Notes: a model not told the origin generated them from the letters alone. Numbered from the stretch's first letter, positions 1 to 7,272 are shown. The stretch is 11,555 nt of DNA from Candidatus Rhabdochlamydia sp. (GCA_030044075.1 JASHWM010000221.1:1-11555); one strand, 5' to 3'. Program-made: numbers and translations.

Positions 1-1
1 A

Positions 2-826
2 ATCGTTCCGGGAGGGAGCGCTGCCAATACGATCAGAGGCCTTGCAAAGCTCGGCGAGCCTTGCGCATTCTATACGCGCGTGGGAATGGATCCTTATGGA
101 GAGCAGTTCAGCGAGAACATGCGCTCGCTTGGGATTGAGGACCGTTTTGATCGATCCCCGCTCTTCGCCACATCACGGGTCTTATGCCTCATCACGCCCG
201 ATAGCCAACGAACTTTTCTTGGCTATGATGAAAAAGTGACAGACCTTGCCCCCTCCAAGAAAGATTTCGAAAATGTCAAGTGGACCCACATCGAGGCCAG
301 GCAGCTGAGAAACGGCGTATGCATTGAAAAGTTCATGAAGCTTTCAAAAGAACATGGCGCTAGGGTCTCCCTTGACCTTTCAAGCTATGAACTTGTTCAT
401 GAGTTCAAAGAGGTGCTCCTTGATCTGATCCCGCGCTATGTCACAATAGTTTTTTGCAATGAGGATGAAGTCCGTGCTTTGACAGGGCTAGATCCCAAGC
501 AAGGCTGTTTGAAGCTCCAACATCTTGCGCCGGTCGCTGTTGTAACAAGAGGCCCCGAAGGGTGCCTTGTAGGCCACAATGACGAAGTTCTTTCCATCCC
601 GGCTTTTCCTGCAAATGTCATTGATACGACGGGAGCTGGAGACCTCTTCGCAAGCGGTTTTTTATACGGATATCTCAACGGATGCCCTCTCTCTAGCTGC
701 GCAAAGATCGGCAACATGCTGGGAAGCGCCATCGTAGAGGTTGTAGGCGCCGGGCTGCCCGAAGAGAAATGGTCAGAGATCTGCTCAGTTCTTAAAAGGG
801 AAACTTCAAAAGAACCTGTGCAGTAA
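2..826 (+). CDS. PfkB-family sugar/nucleoside kinase, adenosine-kinase-like (5' truncated)
   Basis: The frame is open from base 2, so the gene runs in from outside the window and the first in-frame ATG at 80 is internal. The visible 274 residues begin with the PfkB N-terminal signature PGGSAANTIRGLAKLG and continue with a GMDPYG segment. Near the C-terminus lies the second signature DTTGAGD, which in this family holds the catalytic Asp and the anion hole, followed by FASGFLYGYL. The strand 'LITPDSQRTFLGYDE' resembles the adenosine-kinase/sugar-kinase subgroup. Family knowledge: ATP-dependent phosphorylation of adenosine (to AMP) or of a sugar in the cytosol. About 40-60 N-terminal residues, including part of the substrate lid, are missing, so I cannot fix the substrate. 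The gene ends at a strong hairpin terminator and faces the convergent Nudix-GNAT gene. Sure of the family, moderately sure of adenosine as substrate. Confidence 0.88.
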   Translation: MVPGGSAANTIRGLAKLGEPCAFYTRVGMDPYGEQFSENMRSLGIEDRFDRSPLFATSRVLCLITPDSQRTFLGYDEKVTDLAPSKKDFENVKWTHIEARQLRNGVCIEKFMKLSKEHGARVSLDLSSYELVHEFKEVLLDLIPRYVTIVFCNEDEVRALTGLDPKQGCLKLQHLAPVAVVTRGPEGCLVGHNDEVLSIPAFPANVIDTTGAGDLFASGFLYGYLNGCPLSSCAKIGNMLGSAIVEVVGAGLPEEKWSEICSVLKRETSKEPVQ

Positions 827-831
827 AGACC

Positions 832-865
832 AATGCTCTGCCTTTTCAAAGGCAGGGCATTTTTT
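832..865 (+). terminator. Intrinsic terminator after the PfkB kinase gene
   Basis: Stem ATGCTCTGCC pairs with GGCAGGGCAT (one T-G wobble), can extend through the TTTTCAAA loop, and is followed by T6. It begins 6 bases after the kinase stop codon. Read on the minus strand the same hairpin follows the stop of the convergent Nudix-GNAT gene, but the T-run there is poor, so it acts mainly on + transcripts. Confidence 0.85.
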
Positions 866-1951
866 CTATTCTAGAGAAATTTCCATGACAGAAACGGTGT
901 GTCCTCGAAAAGGCCTTTTCTCTACATGACGAGCGCCTCTTTTAAGATACCATTCCGGCATATGGGGATCCGACAGATAAAAATAGATCTTGCGATAACC
1001 AAGTCCCCTTGCGATGTTCGAGACCGTCTTCAACAGTTCTTCTTCCAGGCCGCCCTTTTTTTCTTCTGGAAGGACAAGAAGGCTTCCCAGCCAAGGATTT
1101 TTATCGGTATAATCAGAAAATTCCGGGGCAGTGTTCTCATTGAGCGAGACCAGTCCTATTGGTTTTCGATCGCGCAGCGCAACCAGAGCAAAAGGAATTC
1201 TATCGTCATTCAAACGCTTGTTAAAGGACTCAATGAGCATTTCCTTTGTCAGGGAAGAATCGTAAGAGCTCCACTGATCATACGTCCACTGGGCTAATTG
1301 AGGGATCGCCTCAGGGCAATTTTTGAGCAGCTTTAATCGAATATTGTGTGGGGAAAAAAATGACTCGTCCGCTTGTTGAAGAGCCTTTTGTATGGCCATC
1401 GATTTCATACTCCCTCCGCAGGAATCCTTATTTGGAATAGGATCTTGTGTAGCAAGGTATATACATTCATCTAAGCCCGGAGTCAACGGCAAAGAATGAA
1501 TATCTTTTAGATTGCAAAAACAATAGGACTGGTGCTCATCTGTATTAATGGCCACATCTTGCTTTTCCGAGGCCAGGCGGGTCGAAAACAAATGAAAAAT
1601 AAAATCCCCATTGGGATATTGGACATAGAACCTTCCCACGTGGGCCAATGTTCTGGCATCGACCTCTACCCCTGTCTCCTCTTTTAGTTCACGCACAGCA
1701 GCCAAAACGGGCGTCTCACCATCATGCACTTTGCCGCCTGGAGCGCACCATAGGTTGCCTTGGGCATGGGCTGCGGACCTCTTTAAGAGGAGCACTTCAT
1801 CCTGAGCAAACGGCAGGACAACAGCAACTTCTGCTGTTTTTGAAAAATCCACAGGAGGATCGACCTTGAGCACCTGTCCCTCGCATGGAAAACCAGAAAA
1901 AGCCATGGTACCGCCAATCCCTATTTTACAGAGGACATCCTTTAAAAACAT
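866..1951 (-). CDS. Nudix hydrolase fused to a GNAT acetyltransferase domain
   Basis: A 361-residue protein with two domains. Residues about 38-170 are a Nudix domain with a complete Nudix box (G73-x5-E79-x7-R87-E88-L-x-E91-E92-x-G94-V95), the Mg-binding site for cleaving nucleoside diphosphates linked to a moiety X. Residues about 203-360 look like a GNAT N-acetyltransferase: 'KNPWLGSLLVLPEEKKGG' occupies the acetyl-CoA-binding motif A region, and 'GYRKIYFYLSDP..PEWYLKRGA' is the usual motif B stretch. The pyrophosphate loop (EEKKGG) departs from the classic R/QxxGxG/A. The substrate of either half is unknown. No signal peptide, so cytosolic. The gene lies 21 bases after the exported Nudix gene, probably in the same transcript. 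I keep the ATG at 1951 (AGGA 11 bases upstream); Met16 at 1906 is an alternative that would leave both domains intact. An internal ribosome-site-like sequence before Met182 may also express the GNAT half alone. Confidence 0.85.
   Translation of the reverse strand: MFLKDVLCKIGIGGTMAFSGFPCEGQVLKVDPPVDFSKTAEVAVVLPFAQDEVLLLKRSAAHAQGNLWCAPGGKVHDGETPVLAAVRELKEETGVEVDARTLAHVGRFYVQYPNGDFIFHLFSTRLASEKQDVAINTDEHQSYCFCNLKDIHSLPLTPGLDECIYLATQDPIPNKDSCGGSMKSMAIQKALQQADESFFSPHNIRLKLLKNCPEAIPQLAQWTYDQWSSYDSSLTKEMLIESFNKRLNDDRIPFALVALRDRKPIGLVSLNENTAPEFSDYTDKNPWLGSLLVLPEEKKGGLEEELLKTVSNIARGLGYRKIYFYLSDPHMPEWYLKRGARHVEKRPFRGHTVSVMEISLE
1412..1417 (-). promoter_or_regulatory. Internal Shine-Dalgarno-like site before Met182 of the Nudix-GNAT gene
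   Basis: On the minus strand the sequence GGAGGG sits 3 bases before an in-frame ATG (1406-1408), between the Nudix and GNAT domains. Initiation there would give a 180-residue free GNAT protein. The site falls in the codons for two glycines of the linker, so it could also be chance. Confidence 0.35.
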
Positions 1952-1972
1952 CTCTCACTAAATCCTCATCCA

Positions 1973-2740
1973 TCAATTTTTTCTCAAAAGGCCTCTATAA
2001 TCTGCCTGGAGAAGCGCGAACGTCAAAAATGGGTCGCGCAAGCGGACCTGGCAAGACTTTCCGCCTCTGTCAGTTGTTAGATATCCTTTGATCAGCCCTT
2101 GTTTCAGCTCTTCAAAAGTAAAGGCATCGACACCGGCGATCGCTTCCGTATCAGTATGCTGGGCATCCTGCTGGCCAATCACTTGTCCAAGGTACACAGG
2201 AACGCTCAAGTTCGTTATGCCAGTGTCTCCATTCATGTACCCTAAAAAGACCAGGTGGTCAATAATCATCCCGGTCTCCTCCTGCACTTCCCTTGCCGCA
2301 CCCTGCAGAACCGTTTCTCCCGCTTCTATTCCGCCCCTTGGGATCTCATACTCCCATGACCTTGTAGCATGGCGGAACATCCTGTTCAAAACAATTTTAC
2401 CGCTTGGAAGGATGGGAAGGACTGCAACGCCGTGGTGGCCTTCAAGTGTTGCCCTGAAGACAATCCTTGGGAAAAAGCCTAGCCGGCCGTTTGGGAATTT
2501 CACTGCATCATTGACCCAGATCCAATATCGATCGTCAACTTCAATGCCGACCTTCCTTCCCGACTTCTTTTCCACTTCAGCGATTTCTTGCTTGTCCAGA
2601 ACGATCTGTATTTCCCCGCTGTCTGCATCTCCAAGGCGGCCCATAGTCTCTGGATTGTTTTTCATATACTCAAAATAAGTCTCTAAATTTTGAGCATAGG
2701 CACTTGTAAGGGCCAATGAGAAAAGCAAAAATAATTTCAT
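1973..2740 (-). CDS. Exported Nudix hydrolase (ADP-ribose pyrophosphatase-like)
   Basis: From the ATG at 2740 the protein has 255 residues. Residues 1-16 (MKLFLLFSLALTSAYA) form a short Sec signal peptide with an AYA cleavage site before Gln17. The Nudix box is complete and lies at about 136-158 (GGIEAGE, then RE at 150-151, EE at 154-155, G157). It is preceded by 'FRHATRSWEYEIPRGG', the arrangement typical of ADP-ribose/nucleotide-sugar pyrophosphatases. Expected reaction: hydrolysis of ADP-ribose or a similar X-linked nucleoside diphosphate to AMP and X-phosphate, here outside the cytoplasm, which is uncommon for this family. An earlier ATG at 2767 overlaps the toxin stop as ATGA and adds MRFFLLKDF. 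I prefer 2740 because AAAGGA lies just before it and the signal peptide is cleaner. Probably co-transcribed with the toxin upstream and the Nudix-GNAT gene downstream. Confidence 0.85.
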   Translation of the reverse strand: MKLFLLFSLALTSAYAQNLETYFEYMKNNPETMGRLGDADSGEIQIVLDKQEIAEVEKKSGRKVGIEVDDRYWIWVNDAVKFPNGRLGFFPRIVFRATLEGHHGVAVLPILPSGKIVLNRMFRHATRSWEYEIPRGGIEAGETVLQGAAREVQEETGMIIDHLVFLGYMNGDTGITNLSVPVYLGQVIGQQDAQHTDTEAIAGVDAFTFEELKQGLIKGYLTTDRGGKSCQVRLRDPFLTFALLQADYRGLLRKN

Positions 2741-2763
2741 AAAATCCTTTAACAAAAAAAATC

Positions 2764-3678
2764 TCATTTAGCTTGCTTTCTTCTATACTCCATAACCTTT
2801 TTAGGATCATCGACCCATCTCAAATCAGCAATAGCATCGTGAAAGAACTTGCTGGACCAAAGGGCAATTTTTTGCTTATCAGCTATAAAGAGTGCAATAT
2901 CTGATTTTGCTGATTCCCAATTGATCTCATCAATTCTTTTATGCAAGCGTTCCAATAATTCCCGCTCTCCAAATTTTTCACCAACTTTTAGGTGGCCTGT
3001 CTGGCACATCCTTTGCCGTAAATGGGCCAAGTTTACCGGTATGCCGCTTTGGACATACCAGATCAAATCATACCAATCGCGGCCTTTGACCCGATTTTGC
3101 CAATTACGACAAAGGACGGCATGCATTTTACCGGCAAAAAGATCAATAATTGCATAAGTCCCAATATAAAATGGTATCGGGTTCAATATCAATTTACTCT
3201 CAAATGAGATATGTCCTGGTGGAGGATCGGTATCTATTTCCAATTTGATCTGAACTTTTTGGTCAGAATGAATTCCTTTTGGCATTTTTCTGCTTTCATG
3301 GATAGACAAGAAAAGTGTCAGTGTATTTGCTTTCAAAAAAGCAGACCATATTCCAGTATCTGTGTTTTTTTTCCGAATTTGGACATCAAGCTCAAATCCC
3401 AGTGCTTTTAATTCTTGATTCATTCCTTCAATGAATGGTGTGAAATCAAATTCTGGATTGGGTCTAATGAGTGAAAAGTCAAGGTCTTCGCTATAACGGT
3501 CCAAACCATATAAAATCCTTAGCGCTGTTCCTCCATAGAAAACAGCGTGTTCGAAAAATTGATGTCTAGAAAGTCCGAGAAGAGCAGCCTGTTGTAGAAT
3601 CTCTCTTATCTTATCAATCGTAGGCATGTTATCAGGGTAGTTCTCCAGCATTTTTTTTATGCTTGAATCAAAACTCAT
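2764..3678 (-). CDS. abiEii: AbiEii/AbiGii-family nucleotidyltransferase toxin
   Basis: A 304-residue protein of the DUF1814/AbiEii family, DNA polymerase beta-type nucleotidyltransferases. Motif I is YGGTALR (48-54), motif II is YSEDLDF (62-68), which supplies the metal-binding acidic residues, a third acidic strand is KLEID (145-149), and the family block KMHAVLCR (184-191) is followed by KGRDWYDL (198-205). All motifs look intact, so the toxin is probably active. Known members are the toxins of AbiE phage-abortive-infection and toxin-antitoxin pairs; relatives transfer nucleotides to tRNA or other acceptors. The start overlaps the antitoxin stop by 4 bases (ATGA), indicating translational coupling. 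Its own stop overlaps an ATG of the Nudix gene in the same way. Both AbiE genes look AT-richer than their neighbours, which suggests acquisition by transfer. Confidence 0.93.
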   Translation of the reverse strand: MSFDSSIKKMLENYPDNMPTIDKIREILQQAALLGLSRHQFFEHAVFYGGTALRILYGLDRYSEDLDFSLIRPNPEFDFTPFIEGMNQELKALGFELDVQIRKKNTDTGIWSAFLKANTLTLFLSIHESRKMPKGIHSDQKVQIKLEIDTDPPPGHISFESKLILNPIPFYIGTYAIIDLFAGKMHAVLCRNWQNRVKGRDWYDLIWYVQSGIPVNLAHLRQRMCQTGHLKVGEKFGERELLERLHKRIDEINWESAKSDIALFIADKQKIALWSSKFFHDAIADLRWVDDPKKVMEYRRKQAK

Positions 3679-4310
3679 ATTGAACCCACTAAATCTATTA
3701 AATATTTCACATGCTTAGCACGATAAGACTGTCCAATTTCTATTAACATATTTTTATCCAAATCCAGGAGTGCCTGACGATCAATCCGCTTTGACTCTAA
3801 CAACTCACTTCTCAAGTTGTCCTTAGTCATTCCTTTGCAAGTAATGAACACTAAGTCTGCTAATGCTTTTTCTGGTGTTGCAATTAAAAATCCTCCTATG
3901 AAATCGGGAGATTCTTTTTTTGTAATTCCAACAGAATAACTTCTTAAGGATAATTTATGGTAAACAAAATCAGCCACAGGAGTATGGAACTCTTTGCTCC
4001 TCCCCAAAGTCATGCTTGTTACAGTATGGACACGTTCTGGAATCATTCCATAAAAGGATAATGCCCACTCAAGACTGACATAAGAAGGTCCGTAGAGGAA
4101 GTTTGCAACCTGCTCATAAGGGATGAGCAAGCCAGACTCTGATTTTATCTTATCTGCTATGAGATAAAATCCATTTTTCAAACGAATCAACTCTTCATTT
4201 TTTACCATGCGTAAAATCCGCTCTCTTGGCTTGCGATAATCCGACCAAAGATTAAGAAGCGTTTGGGCATCCACATATGGTGTTTTAATAAGGTTTAGCC
4301 GATCTGTCAT
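3675..4310 (-). CDS. abiEi: AbiEi-family antitoxin / transcriptional repressor
   Basis: A 211-residue protein directly upstream of, and overlapping, the AbiEii toxin gene. The N-terminal portion (about 10-52) reads as a winged helix: 'YRKPRERILRMVKNEELIRL' followed by the wing 'KNGFYLI'. The segment 'YEQVANFLYGPSYVSLEWALSFYG' (about 65-90) is a characteristic block of the AbiEi/COG5340 family, and 'ATPEKALADLVF' lies near 145-155. Family knowledge: such proteins neutralise AbiEii and repress their own operon by binding inverted repeats in the promoter. This fits the repeated operator found 23-109 bases upstream of the start. The start ATG is preceded by AGAGGGG at good spacing. AT-rich codon use compared with the flanking housekeeping-type genes. 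Confidence 0.9.
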   Translation of the reverse strand: MTDRLNLIKTPYVDAQTLLNLWSDYRKPRERILRMVKNEELIRLKNGFYLIADKIKSESGLLIPYEQVANFLYGPSYVSLEWALSFYGMIPERVHTVTSMTLGRSKEFHTPVADFVYHKLSLRSYSVGITKKESPDFIGGFLIATPEKALADLVFITCKGMTKDNLRSELLESKRIDRQALLDLDKNMLIEIGQSYRAKHVKYLIDLVGSI

Positions 4311-4332
4311 AATTCCCCTCTTTTCTTAATTT

Positions 4333-4419
4333 TACCAAAATTCCTATTTTTTGTGGGAATTTTAGTAAAAATCCCAATAAATTCTACCAAAATACCTACT
4401 AAAAGGGGGAATTTTGGCA
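4333..4419. promoter_or_regulatory. Twin inverted-repeat operator upstream of abiEi
   Basis: Two imperfect inverted repeats built from the half-site TACCAAAATTCC. The first pairs 4333-4344 (TACCAAAATTCC) with 4355-4367 (GGGAATTTTAGTA). The second pairs 4385-4396 (TACCAAAATACC) with 4406-4419 (GGGGAATTTTGGCA). The copies are offset by about 52 bp, close to five helical turns. A further related half-site, TAGTAAAAATCCC (4363-4375), lies between them. The position immediately before the antitoxin gene fits negative autoregulation by AbiEi, as shown for other AbiE systems; binding here is inferred. Confidence 0.7.
4362..4390 (-). promoter_or_regulatory. Predicted promoter of the abiEi-abiEii-Nudix operon
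   Basis: On the minus strand, a -35-like TTGGTA (4385-4390) and a -10-like TACTAA (4362-4367) are separated by exactly 17 bases. Both boxes lie inside the repeats of the operator, so a bound repressor would block the polymerase. Confidence 0.4.
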
Positions 4420-4476
4420 TTATTTTTATTGATTAACCAAATATCTAAAAATAAGCAACTTAGAAAAAATACGACC

Positions 4477-5688
4477 TTAGACCGACTCATGCTTCATTCG
4501 GATTGCATTTAAAATGAATGATATGACCGCAGAAGCTCCAATCACAAGACTGGAATAGAAAATGGTGTCGCTTGAAATGCTAAGGACCAAACTAATTAAA
4601 GTTCCAGCCCCTGTCATGGTCAGATAAAAAACGGCCATTGCAGAACCCTTTTGTTCTTTCGTAGCAGTCAATGTGATACGGTTGAGGGGGGCTGCTGCAA
4701 ACCCAAACCCAAGAGAATATATCGACATCGGCACAATAAAAGAAAGGACGCTAGACGGCGCAAAAAGCGGAAAGAAAAAGAAGGCAATACCTGCTAAGGA
4801 TGTGATAGAGAGGCCAAATACGATCAGCTTTTCTTTGCCCATCTTTTTTAGCAGAACTTTTACAAGTTGCGCCCCTAAAATATACACTCCAAAAATAGGG
4901 ATCTGTAAAAAACCAAATTCAGCTGATGTCATCCCTAGAGTGTCCATCAAAATAAAGGGAGACGTCGTGATCCATCCCATGATCCCACCGTAAAGAAGGG
5001 CAAAGGAAGCTGCAGAGATCATGAAGTGGGCATTGAGAAGAATCTTTCGATAGGTGGAAACGATCGATTTAATGTTAAGGGAGCGTCGATCTTCCAAGGA
5101 AGTGCTTTCGGGCATGCATAGCCAAAGTGCGGATAGCGCAATGGCCCCTAAGGCAAAAAGCAAGAAAAAAATCACTCTCCAGTTTACTGCAAGAAGGAGC
5201 AATCCTCCAAAAACTGGCCCGATGGCAGGTGCGATAATAGCCGCGGTTCCCATCCAAACTAAGATGCGGATTGCTTTTTGGTCATCGTACAAATCATGGA
5301 TGCTTGCATAGCCTGCAACCATCATTGTACAAACGCCGATCCCTTGAAAAAATCGTGAGATGATCAGCACCGCAAGAGAGGAGGCTAATGCGCACCCGAG
5401 TGTTGCAAATAAAAAGATGAGCCCTCCGACAAAGAGGATGGGACGCCTTCCATACCTGTCAGTGAGGGGCCCGACAACCAATTGAAAAGCGGTATCCCCG
5501 GCAAGCCATGCTGTGATCGTCAATTGGATCAAATGAATGGGAACAAAAAACTCGGACGAAATGATCGGAAGCGCAGGTAGGTACATGTCATTTGACATGT
5601 TGGCACAGAACTCATAAAGAATTAGAAATAGGGGAAATAGACGAAACAGCTGCTTGTTTCCTTGGAAAGACTTTTTTTTTCCGATCAC
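4477..5688 (-). CDS. Bcr/CflA-type MFS multidrug transporter (DHA1)
   Basis: A 403-residue, highly hydrophobic protein with the pattern of twelve membrane helices. MFS motif A, GPLTDRYGRRP, follows the second helix (about 73-83), and the motif C-like sequence APAIGPVFGG marks a drug/H+ antiporter of the DHA1 group. 'NDMYLPALP' in the first helix is typical of Bcr/CflA exporters. Expected role: proton-driven export of drugs or small metabolites across the inner membrane; the substrate is not predictable. I chose the GTG start at 5688 because AGGAG lies 6 bases upstream and it gives the normal family length. The longer frame would begin with TTG at 5730, lack a good ribosome site and overlap the previous gene by 23 bases. 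The gene lies 19 bases after the glycosyltransferase stop, so it is probably the last gene of that operon. No convincing terminator follows before the AbiE promoter. Confidence 0.9.
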   Translation of the reverse strand: MIGKKKSFQGNKQLFRLFPLFLILYEFCANMSNDMYLPALPIISSEFFVPIHLIQLTITAWLAGDTAFQLVVGPLTDRYGRRPILFVGGLIFLFATLGCALASSLAVLIISRFFQGIGVCTMMVAGYASIHDLYDDQKAIRILVWMGTAAIIAPAIGPVFGGLLLLAVNWRVIFFLLFALGAIALSALWLCMPESTSLEDRRSLNIKSIVSTYRKILLNAHFMISAASFALLYGGIMGWITTSPFILMDTLGMTSAEFGFLQIPIFGVYILGAQLVKVLLKKMGKEKLIVFGLSITSLAGIAFFFFPLFAPSSVLSFIVPMSIYSLGFGFAAAPLNRITLTATKEQKGSAMAVFYLTMTGAGTLISLVLSISSDTIFYSSLVIGASAVISFILNAIRMKHESV

Positions 5689-5707
5689 GTGTTTCTCCTG
5701 GAAAGGT

Positions 5708-6574
5708 TCAGGCAATCGTCTGTTTGACAAAAAACTCAGGGAAAAACTTATACATGGGAGGAGCGACCTCCCCTTTTAGGAACTGCTCGTGCAGCAAGAG
5801 ATACTTTTGTATGCGCTCCAGATAGACGGAAGGGTCTCTCATCATGGGATCTTTCTTATGAAGGTCATAGACCTTTGCAAAAGCGCTAGACCAGTCCAGA
5901 TAAGAGGCATTGGAACAAACCCCATCTCCCCCATACTTTTGCCGATATTCATACATTTCATGAGGAATGTAGAGAAAGCCATCAGGGTCTACTAGGGCGC
6001 ACTGCATGAGGAAGTCAAGGTTTTCAAGCAGGGCAAGGTTTTCATTCCATTGAACTTTTCCAATGAGCGAGCTTCGGTGGAAAAAACCAGTTCCTATCGA
6101 CGCTTTCACCGACCAGTCATAGAAATCCTGCAATGTTGGCTCTTTTTTTTCAAAGACCTCAGGCCTGGATGCTTTAAGAACTCCTTCTTCATCGTAATAT
6201 TCAAGAAGCCTCCTGGCCTTTGCCATGGCAAAGCTTCTGCCTGGATATTTATCGAGATAGCTTTTAGCTGTTTGGAGGTATTCAGGAAAAATTTGGTCAT
6301 CGCTATCAATGTAGGAAATGATGTCGGATGAAGCCCTCTTAAGCCCATAGTTCCTCGCAGATGACGCTCCTTTATTTTCCTTATAGAAATACCGGATCCT
6401 ATGATCAGACTGGAACTCTCGCACGACTTTTTTTGTATCGTCCATAGATCCGTCATCCACGATCAAAAGCTCCCAATCAGAGTATGATTGAGCTTGGACG
6501 CTTTGGATAGTTTTCCAAAGAACATACCCTCGGTTGTACGTTGGGATGATCAAACTGAATGACGGTCTTTTCAT
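5708..6574 (-). CDS. Family 2 glycosyltransferase
   Basis: A 288-residue GT-A-fold glycosyltransferase. The N-terminus 'FSLIIPTYNR' is the standard first strand of GT2 enzymes. DDGS at 40-43 contacts the nucleotide, 'NKGASSARNYG' lies at about 68-77, and DSDD at 90-93 is the metal-binding DxD element. No membrane segment is visible, so it probably acts at the cytoplasmic face on a lipid or surface glycan. Donor and acceptor cannot be read from the sequence. Its ATG overlaps the APRT stop codon by 4 bases (ATGA), so the two are translationally coupled although no metabolic link is obvious. The C-terminal 80 residues resemble no domain I recognise. It is a single glycosyltransferase, not part of a visible polysaccharide locus. 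Confidence 0.9.
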   Translation of the reverse strand: MKRPSFSLIIPTYNRGYVLWKTIQSVQAQSYSDWELLIVDDGSMDDTKKVVREFQSDHRIRYFYKENKGASSARNYGLKRASSDIISYIDSDDQIFPEYLQTAKSYLDKYPGRSFAMAKARRLLEYYDEEGVLKASRPEVFEKKEPTLQDFYDWSVKASIGTGFFHRSSLIGKVQWNENLALLENLDFLMQCALVDPDGFLYIPHEMYEYRQKYGGDGVCSNASYLDWSSAFAKVYDLHKKDPMMRDPSVYLERIQKYLLLHEQFLKGEVAPPMYKFFPEFFVKQTIA

Positions 6575-7173
6575 AACTCTTCGACAACCTTGTCATCGAG
6601 TGCGGTCAAGGCATACACCGGACGATTAAAACGCTCCCTTCCTTTCAAAGAAGAAAGCTCTACAAGAAATGCCCCTTCAACAACAGTTGCACCTACACTT
6701 TCGATAAGCGTTGCAGCTGCATCTGCCGTTCCGCCGGTTGCAAGGACATCATCGACCACAACAACGCGGTCGCCTGTATCAAGGCTCTCAAGTTCAATTT
6801 CAAAAGAAGCAGATCCATATTCAAGATGGTAGTCGATCTTTTGGGTCTTCCTGGGAAGCTTTCCCGCTTTACGGACCATGACAAAAGGGAGCTTGAGCTC
6901 ATAGGCTAAAGCTGCGCCAAAAATAAAACCTCTTGCATCAAGACCGACGATCGCATCGAGGTCTTGGCCTTGATAACGATCTGCAAACTTTTGAATAATT
7001 CGATGGAACGCATCTGGGTCTTTAAGAACGTCGGTATAACAAATAAAATTGATCCCAGGTTTTGGAAAATTGGGAACCGGAACAAAATACTCTTGGATCC
7101 AATCCTCTGATTGTCCTGCAAAAACACTACAAAAAAGGCTGAATGATGCTAGAAAACTGAACATATGTTTCAT
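6571..7173 (-). CDS. apt: Adenine phosphoribosyltransferase with an N-terminal signal peptide
   Basis: From the ATG at 7173 (AAGGGGG five bases upstream) the protein has 200 residues. The core is a full APRT: FPKPG at 36-40, GLDARGFIFG at 77-86, RKAGKLPR at 101-108, and the PRPP-binding loop VVVVDDVLATGGT at 137-149. The reaction is adenine + PRPP to AMP + PPi (purine salvage). The oddity is residues 1-19, MKHMFSFLASFSLFCSVFA, a classic Sec signal peptide with a VFA cleavage site before Gly20. There is no in-frame ATG, GTG or TTG between Met4 and the core, so a version without the leader cannot easily be initiated. Cys15 is not preceded by a lipobox. A further in-frame ATG at 7215 would add MKSISIFSICKGEK but has a poorer ribosome site. 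The gene leads a coupled pair with the glycosyltransferase. Confidence 0.92.
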   Translation of the reverse strand: MKHMFSFLASFSLFCSVFAGQSEDWIQEYFVPVPNFPKPGINFICYTDVLKDPDAFHRIIQKFADRYQGQDLDAIVGLDARGFIFGAALAYELKLPFVMVRKAGKLPRKTQKIDYHLEYGSASFEIELESLDTGDRVVVVDDVLATGGTADAAATLIESVGATVVEGAFLVELSSLKGRERFNRPVYALTALDDKVVEEL

Positions 7174-7198
7174 TTTTTCCCCCTTGCAAATAGAAAAA

Positions 7199-7228
7199 AT
7201 ACTAATGGACTTCATCAGTTTTGTCCAA
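7199..7228 (-). promoter_or_regulatory. Predicted promoter of the apt operon
   Basis: On the minus strand, TTGGAC (7223-7228) and TAGTAT (7199-7204) are 18 bases apart, with the -10 box about 25 bases before the APRT start codon. The 100-base gap to the PAP2 gene allows an independent promoter. Weak matches, so tentative. Confidence 0.35.
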
Positions 7229-7272
7229 TAGTTTCAAATGCCTCGGTCAATGCAGGGAGCATCTTTAGGACG

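Noticed and set aside
2088..2678. 196-codon open frame on + opposite the exported Nudix gene
   Set aside because: The minus strand encodes a full Nudix box and signal peptide; the + frame has no recognisable motif and is a mirror of that gene.
5689..5730. TTG start at 5730 for the MFS transporter
   Set aside because: It overlaps the glycosyltransferase by 23 bases without a ribosome site, while GTG at 5688 has AGGAG at ideal spacing and gives normal family length.
6571..7173. APRT as a lipoprotein through Cys15 of the leader
   Set aside because: The residues before the Cys (Ser-Leu-Phe) do not form a lipobox, which requires Gly, Ala or Ser next to the Cys.
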